Positions 14,343 to 18,744 of a stretch of 18,744 nt of DNA are shown here, one piece after another (within the stretch, counting starts at the first letter, position 1; the number at the start of each line of letters is the position of its first letter). The notes under the pieces were generated by a model, which saw only the letters and a program-made list of their open reading frames with translations, had not been told where the DNA came from and did not search any database. The position numbers and the translations under genes are program-made. This DNA comes from JALZDI01 sp965653225 (GTDB taxonomy: Bacteria; Actinomycetota; Actinomycetes; Propionibacteriales; Nocardioidaceae), in NCBI GenBank assembly GCA_965653225.1, contig CBFGZI010000077.1, positions 1 through 18,744 on the forward strand, written 5' to 3'.

Positions 14343-15035
14343 GTGAGCCGCGCCAGCCTGGACAAGCAGCCGCACGAGGTCGCGGCCATGTTCGACGACG
14401 TCGCGAACCGGTACGACCTGACCAACGACGTGCTCTCCCTCGGCCAGGACCGGCGCTGGCGCAAGGCGGTCGTGGACGCCGTCGACCCCCGCCCCGGCGA
14501 GCGGGTCCTGGACCTCGCCGCGGGCACCGGCACGTCGAGCCTGCCGTTCGCCGAAGCCGGCGCACACGTGGTGCCGTGCGACTTCTCCCAGGGCATGCTC
14601 GCCGTCGGCAAGCGCAACCTCCCGTCGCTGCCGTTCACCGCCGGCGACGGCACCCGGCTGCCGTTCGCGGACGCGTCGTTCGACGCCGTGACGATCTCGT
14701 TCGGGCTGCGCAACCTGGTCGACGCCGACGCCGGGCTGCGGGAGATGCTGCGGGTGACGCGCCCGGGCGGCCGGCTCGTGGTGTGCGAGTTCAGCCGGCC
14801 GACGTGGGCGCCGTTCCGCACCCTGTACGTCGAGTACCTGATGCGCGCGCTGCCGCCCGTCGCCCGTGCGGTGTCCTCCAGCCCCGACGCCTACGTCTAC
14901 CTGGCCGAGTCGATCCGGGCCTGGCCCGACCAGCGGGGGCTCGCCGCCCGCCTCGCGGCGGCCGGCTGGTCCGGCACGCAGTGGCGCGACCTGTCCGGTG
15001 GCATCGTCGCGCTGCACCGCGCCTATCGCGCCTGA
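14343..15035 (+). CDS. menG: Demethylmenaquinone methyltransferase MenG (UbiE family)
   Basis: A 230-residue SAM-dependent methyltransferase. The N-terminal block VAAMFDDVANRYDLTNDVLS is diagnostic of the UbiE/MenG family. The SAM-binding motif I is LDLAAGTGTSSLPFA (Asp57 onward), SFGLRNLVDADAGLREMLRV is the family-specific block, and VCEFSRP follows. It performs the last biosynthetic step, C-methylation of demethylmenaquinone made by MenA. GTG at 14343 puts the VAAMFDDVANRYD motif at the usual distance from the N-terminus. It is transcribed away from menF and towards the menJ-nuo operon, from which it is separated by about 230 bp of non-coding DNA. No ubiquinone pathway genes are seen, so the menaquinone role is preferred to UbiE. 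Confidence 0.94.
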   Translation: MSRASLDKQPHEVAAMFDDVANRYDLTNDVLSLGQDRRWRKAVVDAVDPRPGERVLDLAAGTGTSSLPFAEAGAHVVPCDFSQGMLAVGKRNLPSLPFTAGDGTRLPFADASFDAVTISFGLRNLVDADAGLREMLRVTRPGGRLVVCEFSRPTWAPFRTLYVEYLMRALPPVARAVSSSPDAYVYLAESIRAWPDQRGLAARLAAAGWSGTQWRDLSGGIVALHRAYRA

Positions 15036-15046
15036 GCGGCCCCCGT

Positions 15047-15098
15047 GGTCTCGGCGCGAGGGACCTGCGGAGTAGGCGCGATCTCGGCGCGGGGGACC
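15047..15098 (+). repeat. Direct repeat pair with terminator-like hairpin downstream of menG
   Basis: A 17-bp sequence, TCTCGGCGCGAGGGACC at 15049-15065, recurs with one mismatch at 15082-15098, a period of 33 bp. The first copy, with two preceding G residues, can fold into a 6-bp stem (15047-15052 with 15060-15065, including one G-T pair) and a 7-nt loop, which would suit a weak terminator for menG. The second copy lacks the matching left arm. Nothing else recognisable lies between 15036 and 15120. Confidence 0.45.
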
Positions 15099-15147
15099 GG
15101 TACCCGGCGCCGGTGTGCCCAAGTCGCAACAGCCGGCGACATGGGCC

Positions 15148-15153
15148 TAGACT
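15148..15153 (+). promoter_or_regulatory. Candidate -10 element of the menJ-nuo operon
   Basis: TAGACT matches the actinobacterial -10 pattern TANNNT well. Initiation would fall near 15160, giving a leader of about 105 nt before the ATG at 15267 and placing the Rex-type operator at about +9 to +26. No good -35 is present at 17-18 nt spacing (CGCAAC at 15125-15130), so promoter strength is uncertain. Confidence 0.4.
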
Positions 15154-15168
15154 GAGCGCGACCAGGGT

Positions 15169-15186
15169 TCGTGAAGTTTTTCACAA
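15169..15186. promoter_or_regulatory. Putative Rex (redox-sensing repressor) operator
   Basis: The 18-bp TCGTGAAGTTTTTCACAA matches the known Rex operator pattern TTGTGA-N6-TCACAA at 11 of 12 defined positions, the only departure being C at 15170. The inner palindrome GTGAA-N4-TTCAC is perfect. The AT-rich site stands out in a very GC-rich background. Rex senses the NADH/NAD+ ratio and is known in Streptomyces coelicolor to control cydABCD, the nuo operon and rex-hem genes. Here the site lies just downstream of a -10 candidate and ahead of menJ-nuoABCD, so repression when NADH is low is the likely role. No rex gene is in the window. Confidence 0.7.
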
Positions 15187-15266
15187 GGCCACAAGCATCG
15201 CCGGAGAGCACCACCGGCAGCACCGCAGGCACAGGCCTCCGCCAGCAAGGAAGGGTGAGCACCGTC

Positions 15267-16562
15267 ATGACGCGGACCACCGCCGACGAGCGGCAGGCCG
15301 ACGTCATCGTCGTCGGAGCCGGCCCGGCGGGCTCCACGACGGCCTACCACCTCGCCCAGACCGGGCTCGACGTCCTGCTGCTGGAGAAGACCGCCTTCCC
15401 CCGCGAGAAGGTCTGCGGCGACGGGCTCACCCCCCGCGCCGTGCGCCAGCTCACCCGGATGGGCATCGACATCGACGCTCCCGGCTGGATCAGGAACCAC
15501 GGGCTGCGCATCGTCGGCGGCGGAAACCACCTCGAGCTGCACTGGCCCGAGCTGTCGTCCTACCCCGACTACGGCCTGGTCCGCACCCGCTACGACTTCG
15601 ACGAGATCCTGGCCGAGCAGGCGCAGAAGGTCGGCGCCCGGCTGCAGCAGCGCACCGCCGTCACCGGCCCGGTGTTCGACGACAACGGCCGCGTGGTCGG
15701 CGTGAAGGCGCGCTCGGTCGACGACAACGGGCGCCGCACCGGCGACGAGGTCGACTACCTCGCCCCGGTCGTGGTGGCCGCCGACGGCGTGTCCGCGCGG
15801 CTGGCGCTGGCGATGGGCTGGCAGAAGCGCGACGACCGGCCGATGGGCGTGGCAGTACGCACCTACTACACCAGTCCGCGTCACGACGACGACTGGATGG
15901 AGTCGTGGCTGGAGCTGTGGGACGGCAAGCCCGGCGAGGGCAGCCTGCTGCCCGGCTACGGCTGGATCTTCGGTGTCGGCGACGGCACCGCCAACGTCGG
16001 GCTCGGCATCCTCAACACCTCCGAGGCCTTCGGCAAGATCGACTACAAGGACGTCCTGCGCCGGTGGGTGGCCAACACCCCGGAGGAGTGGGGCTTCCGC
16101 GAGCACAACATGGTCGGCGAGATCCGCGGCGCCGCGCTGCCGATGGGCTTCAACCGCAAGCCGCACTACCAGGACGGCCTGCTGCTGGTCGGTGACTCCG
16201 GCGGCATGGTCAACCCGTTCAACGGCGAGGGCATCGCCTACGCGATGGAGTCCGGCGCGATGGCCGCCGAGGTCGTCGCGGAGGCGCTGAGCCGTCCCGA
16301 GGGCCACCGGCGTGAGCTCGCGCTGAGCGGCTACCCGCGCGCCCTCGACGCCGCCTACGGCGGCTACTACACCCTGGGTCGGCTGTTCGCGCGGGCGATC
16401 GGCAACCCGCAGGTGATGAAGTACGGCACCCGCTACGGGCTGCCGCGGCCACTGCTGATGAAGTTCACCCTCAAGCTGCTCGCGAACCTCACCGACCCGC
16501 GCGGAGGGGATGCGATGGACCGGGTGATCAACGCGATGAGGAAGATGGCCCCGGCGGCGTAG
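15267..16562 (+). CDS. menJ: Geranylgeranyl reductase family FAD-dependent enzyme, probable menaquinone reductase MenJ
   Basis: A 431-residue FAD-dependent oxidoreductase. DVIVVGAGPAGSTTAYHLA carries the dinucleotide-binding GAGPAG at residues 17-22, VCGDGLTPRAV the family's CGDGL motif at 50-54, and LVGDSGGMVNPFNGEGIAYA (Gly309-Asp310) the second FAD-contact motif. Family members saturate isoprenoid chains. M. tuberculosis MenJ (Rv0561c), located just after menG, reduces one isoprene unit of menaquinone-9, and the menG neighbourhood here supports that role; archaeal-type lipid reductases share the fold. ATG at 15267 was chosen because AAGGAAGG (15247-15254) lies 12 nt upstream and FAD motif spacing is normal; GTG at 15255 sits directly on that site. 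It appears to be the first gene of the nuo operon, with a 100-bp gap to nuoA. Confidence 0.82.
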   Translation: MTRTTADERQADVIVVGAGPAGSTTAYHLAQTGLDVLLLEKTAFPREKVCGDGLTPRAVRQLTRMGIDIDAPGWIRNHGLRIVGGGNHLELHWPELSSYPDYGLVRTRYDFDEILAEQAQKVGARLQQRTAVTGPVFDDNGRVVGVKARSVDDNGRRTGDEVDYLAPVVVAADGVSARLALAMGWQKRDDRPMGVAVRTYYTSPRHDDDWMESWLELWDGKPGEGSLLPGYGWIFGVGDGTANVGLGILNTSEAFGKIDYKDVLRRWVANTPEEWGFREHNMVGEIRGAALPMGFNRKPHYQDGLLLVGDSGGMVNPFNGEGIAYAMESGAMAAEVVAEALSRPEGHRRELALSGYPRALDAAYGGYYTLGRLFARAIGNPQVMKYGTRYGLPRPLLMKFTLKLLANLTDPRGGDAMDRVINAMRKMAPAA

Positions 16563-16581
16563 CCGGCGGGGACGAAGCAAG

Positions 16582-16597
16582 GGGTCGTACGCGACCC
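16582..16597 (+). terminator. Short perfect hairpin between menJ and nuoA
   Basis: GGGTCG (16582-16587) and CGACCC (16592-16597) form a perfect 6-bp stem around TACG, a UNCG-type tetraloop. It lies 19 nt after the menJ stop, inside the 100-bp gap before nuoA. No T-tract follows, and no second promoter with a good -10 was seen before nuoA. It could attenuate or partly terminate menJ transcripts, or protect a processed 3' end. A full terminator would require a separate nuoA promoter. Confidence 0.4.
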
Positions 16598-16662
16598 GGA
16601 CGAACAAGGACCATCACCGTCTGGCACGGTGGAGCGACGACCGGAAGAGGGGAGTGCTCGGC

Positions 16663-17022
16663 GTGGAACAGTACGTGCCGATTCTCGGGCTGCTGGTTCT
16701 CGGCGCGGGTTTCGCGATCTTCTCGGTCGTGGTCAGCGTCCTCACCGGACCGCGTCGGTACAACCGCGCCAAGCTCGACTCCTACGAGTGCGGTATCGAG
16801 CCCACCCCGCAGCCGATGGGTGGCGGACGCTTCCCGGTGAAGTACTACATCACCGCGATGATGTTCATCATCTTCGACATCGAGATCGTCTTCCTTTATC
16901 CGTGGGCGGTGGAGTTCGACAACATGGGCACGTTCGCCCTGGTCGAGATGGTGCTCTTCATCGCCACGATCTTCGTCGCGTACGCCTACGTGTGGCGCCG
17001 CGGCGGTCTGGAGTGGGACTGA
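16663..17022 (+). CDS. nuoA: NADH-quinone oxidoreductase subunit A
   Basis: A 119-residue membrane subunit of complex I with three transmembrane helices. The signature RYNRAKLDSYECGIEPTPQP lies in the loop after helix 1, with the conserved Glu-Cys-Gly that lines the quinone cavity. KYYITAMMFIIFDIEIVFLY in helix 2 is nearly invariant in the family, and helix 3 is followed by a GGLEWD terminus. GTG at 16663 was chosen because GAGGGGA (16647-16653) lies 9 nt upstream; the in-frame GTG at 16654 abuts that site and would add three residues. Proteins of this length are typical. It begins the nuoABCD series, with 34 bp before nuoB. Confidence 0.96.
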   Translation: MEQYVPILGLLVLGAGFAIFSVVVSVLTGPRRYNRAKLDSYECGIEPTPQPMGGGRFPVKYYITAMMFIIFDIEIVFLYPWAVEFDNMGTFALVEMVLFIATIFVAYAYVWRRGGLEWD

Positions 17023-17056
17023 ACGCCGGCACAGCCGGAGCGGATCGGAGACTGCG

Positions 17057-17611
17057 ATGGGTATCGAGGAGAAACTTCCCAGCGGCGTCCTGCTGACGAC
17101 CGTCGAGGGCGTCGCCGGCTACTTCCGCAAGGCGTCGTTCTGGCCGGCGACCTTCGGGCTGGCCTGCTGCGCGATCGAGATGATGACCTCCGGCGGGCCG
17201 CGGTTCGACCTCGGCCGGTTCGGCATGGAGGTGTTCCGGGCCTCGCCGCGGCAGGCCGACCTGATGATCGTCGCGGGCCGGGTGAGCAACAAGATGGCCC
17301 CGGTGCTGCGCCAGATCTACGACCAGATGGCCAACCCGAAGTGGGTGCTGGCGATGGGCGTGTGCGCCTCCAGCGGCGGCATGTTCAACAACTACGCGAT
17401 CGTGCAGGGCGTCGACCACGTCGTGCCCGTCGACATGTACCTTCCCGGCTGCCCGCCCCGCCCGGAGATGCTCATCGACTCGATCCTGAAGCTGCACGAC
17501 AAGGTGCAGGCCACCAAGCTCGGCCCCAACCGGCTCGCCGAGATCGACGAGCACGAGGCCGAGCGGATGCAGGCGCTGCCCACCTCGCAGATGAAGGGCC
17601 TTCTCCGGTGA
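17057..17611 (+). CDS. nuoB: NADH-quinone oxidoreductase subunit B
   Basis: A 184-residue peripheral-arm subunit that holds iron-sulfur cluster N2, the last electron donor to the quinone. The four cluster-binding cysteines are visible: adjacent Cys37 and Cys38 in GLACCAIEMM, Cys103 in MGVCASSGGMF and Cys132 in YLPGCPPRPE. All are intact. The ATG at 17057 is preceded by CGGAG at a suitable distance and gives the usual MGIEEKLPSG-type start of actinobacterial NuoB. The C-terminus extends about 25 residues past the core with a charged helix. Its stop overlaps the nuoC GTG by 4 bp, so nuoB and nuoC are translationally coupled. Confidence 0.97.
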   Translation: MGIEEKLPSGVLLTTVEGVAGYFRKASFWPATFGLACCAIEMMTSGGPRFDLGRFGMEVFRASPRQADLMIVAGRVSNKMAPVLRQIYDQMANPKWVLAMGVCASSGGMFNNYAIVQGVDHVVPVDMYLPGCPPRPEMLIDSILKLHDKVQATKLGPNRLAEIDEHEAERMQALPTSQMKGLLR

Positions 17612-18501
17612 CGGACGACGAGCAGCGCAGAGCCGACGAGCAGCCCGGGGACGACGAGAAGCGCCGGCAGGAGCAGGCCGAGCCGACCGCCGACAAGGCC
17701 ACGACCGAGCAGGCCTCCGGCGCGACCGAGCAGAGCAACATCGAGAACATCGGCGAGCTGACGCCGGAGAAGACGCCCGAGGACGAGGGCATCACCGAGC
17801 GGATGCCCGAGAACATGCCGCCCGAGACGGGTGCACCCGAGACGCGGGTCGAGGTCGTCGAGGTGCGCAAGGGCATGTTCGGGGTCAAGGGCAGCGGCGA
17901 CACCTCGGGCTACGGCGGGCTGCGGCGCGCGGTCGCGATGCCGGGCTCCAGCGCCCGTCCGTACGGCGAGGGGCTCGACGAGGTGGCCGACCACTTCGAG
18001 GTCGCGCTGCGCGAGGAGGGCATCGACGACGCGATCGAGAAGGTCGTCGTCCACCGCGGCGAGATCACCTTCTTCATCCGCCGCCACCACCTGCTGACCA
18101 CCGCGAAGCGGCTGCGCGACGACGCCCCGCTGCGCTTCGAGCTGTGCTCCGGTGTGTCCGGCGTCCACTACCCGCAGGACCGCGGCCGCGAGCTGCACGC
18201 GGTCTACCACCTGCTGTCGATGACCCACAACCGGCGGATCCGGCTCGAGGTCGCCTGCCCCGACGCCGACCCGCACATCCCCTCGGTCGTCTCGGTCTAC
18301 CCGACCGCGGACTGGCACGAGCGGGAGACCTACGACTTCTTCGGCATCATCTTCGACGGTCACCCCGCACTCACCCGCATCGAGATGCCCGACGACTGGC
18401 CCGGACACCCCCAGCGCAAGGACTACCCGCTGGGTGGCATCCCGGTCGAGTACAAGGGTGCGACGGTCCCGCCGCCCGACCAGCGGAGGTCCTACAACTG
18501 A
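17608..18501 (+). CDS. nuoC: NADH-quinone oxidoreductase subunit C with long acidic N-terminal extension
   Basis: A 297-residue 30-kDa-subunit homologue. The core starts near residue 85 and ends with the signature block ERETYDFFGIIFDGHP followed by PDDWPGHPQRKDYPL, which contacts NuoD in the hydrophilic arm. The first 80 or so residues are low-complexity, rich in Glu, Asp, Gln, Thr and Pro, with repeated EQ, EK and PE units and probably disordered. Such extensions occur in some actinobacterial NuoC proteins but are absent from most bacterial ones. GTG at 17608 is supported by the 4-bp overlap with the nuoB stop and by AAGGG about 10 nt upstream. A start inside the extension, closer to the core, cannot be excluded. 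The stop overlaps the nuoD ATG by one base. Confidence 0.95.
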   Translation: MTDDEQRRADEQPGDDEKRRQEQAEPTADKATTEQASGATEQSNIENIGELTPEKTPEDEGITERMPENMPPETGAPETRVEVVEVRKGMFGVKGSGDTSGYGGLRRAVAMPGSSARPYGEGLDEVADHFEVALREEGIDDAIEKVVVHRGEITFFIRRHHLLTTAKRLRDDAPLRFELCSGVSGVHYPQDRGRELHAVYHLLSMTHNRRIRLEVACPDADPHIPSVVSVYPTADWHERETYDFFGIIFDGHPALTRIEMPDDWPGHPQRKDYPLGGIPVEYKGATVPPPDQRRSYN

Positions 18502-18744
18502 TGGCCGACACCACCTACACCAGCGTGCCGAACGCCGAGGACCCGTACGCCTCGACGCAGGAGACCACGACCGGCCGGGTCTACACCGTGACCGGCCAGG
18601 ACTGGGACACCGTGGTCGAGGGGATCGCGGAGTCCGACGAGGAGCGGGTCGTCGTCAACATGGGCCCGCAGCACCCGTCGACACACGGTGTGCTCCGGCT
18701 GATCCTCGAGCTCGAGGGCGAGACGGTGACCGAGGCCCGCTGCG
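18501..18744 (+). CDS. nuoD: NADH-quinone oxidoreductase subunit D (partial, N-terminal part)
   Basis: The first 81 codons of the 49-kDa subunit are present, and the gene runs off the right edge. NMGPQHPSTHGVLRLILELE near residue 55 is the highly conserved segment that lines the quinone-binding cavity. About 50 less conserved residues precede it, as in other actinobacterial NuoD proteins. The ATG at 18501 shares one base with the nuoC stop (TGATG), and GGAGG (18485-18489) lies 11 nt upstream. Gene order nuoA-B-C-D is standard, so the rest of the nuo operon is expected beyond the window. Confidence 0.96.
   Translation, partial: MADTTYTSVPNAEDPYASTQETTTGRVYTVTGQDWDTVVEGIAESDEERVVVNMGPQHPSTHGVLRLILELEGETVTEARC

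Noticed and set aside
1..18744. CRISPR array, prophage, transposon ends or tRNA genes
   Set aside because: No regularly spaced repeats, integrase or transposase motifs, terminal inverted repeats or tRNA-like T-loop and acceptor patterns were seen; gene order is that of conserved chromosomal DNA.

Overview
The window is very GC-rich and almost completely packed with genes, has many GTG and TTG starts, and shows 4-bp stop/start overlaps throughout. The gene content (system II cytochrome c maturation, a classical menaquinone pathway, a MenJ-like reductase leading into nuoABCD, a DUF4229 protein and an AbiEi-like protein) points to an actinobacterium. I cannot name genus or family from the sequence alone. 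The layout recalls the Mycobacterium tuberculosis Rv0524-Rv0561c region (hemL, phosphatase, thioredoxin, ccdA, resB, ccsA, then menA, menE, menC, menD, menG, menJ) and the Streptomyces arrangement in which a geranylgeranyl-reductase-family gene precedes nuoA.

Region 1 (1-4800, + strand) is one tightly coupled operon: the 3' end of hemL, a histidine phosphatase, a TlpA/ResA-like lipoprotein, CcdA, ResB and CcsB/ResC. It links heme synthesis to covalent heme attachment on cytochromes c. Region 2 (4801-6514) holds a small PLDc_N membrane protein (minus), a threonine dehydratase/serine racemase-like PLP enzyme (plus) and a DUF4229 membrane protein (plus). Region 3 (6524-15035) is menaquinone biosynthesis: menA (minus) diverges from menE-menC-menD (plus), and menF (minus, followed by a NUDIX gene) diverges from menG (plus). 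A lone AbiEi/PD-(D/E)XK-like gene sits between menD and the NUDIX gene, bracketed by two hairpins that share an 11-base sequence. Region 4 (15036-18744, + strand) is a regulatory region with a near-consensus Rex operator, then a MenJ-like reductase and nuoA, nuoB, nuoC and the start of nuoD.

Together these genes build most of an electron-transport chain: complex I feeds electrons to menaquinone, which is made and tailored by the men genes, and cytochromes c matured by the Ccs system act downstream. Neither menB nor menH is present in the window.

Most of the window is conserved housekeeping DNA. The parts most worth a second look are the Rex-type operator ahead of menJ-nuo, the two related hairpins around the AbiEi/nuclease-like gene, that gene itself, and a recurrent TANNCT -10-like motif that suggests leaderless transcripts for menE and menF. 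No CRISPR array, tRNA, rRNA, insertion sequence or phage gene was seen. The longest stretch without a gene is 15036-15266, about 230 bp, and it is described below.
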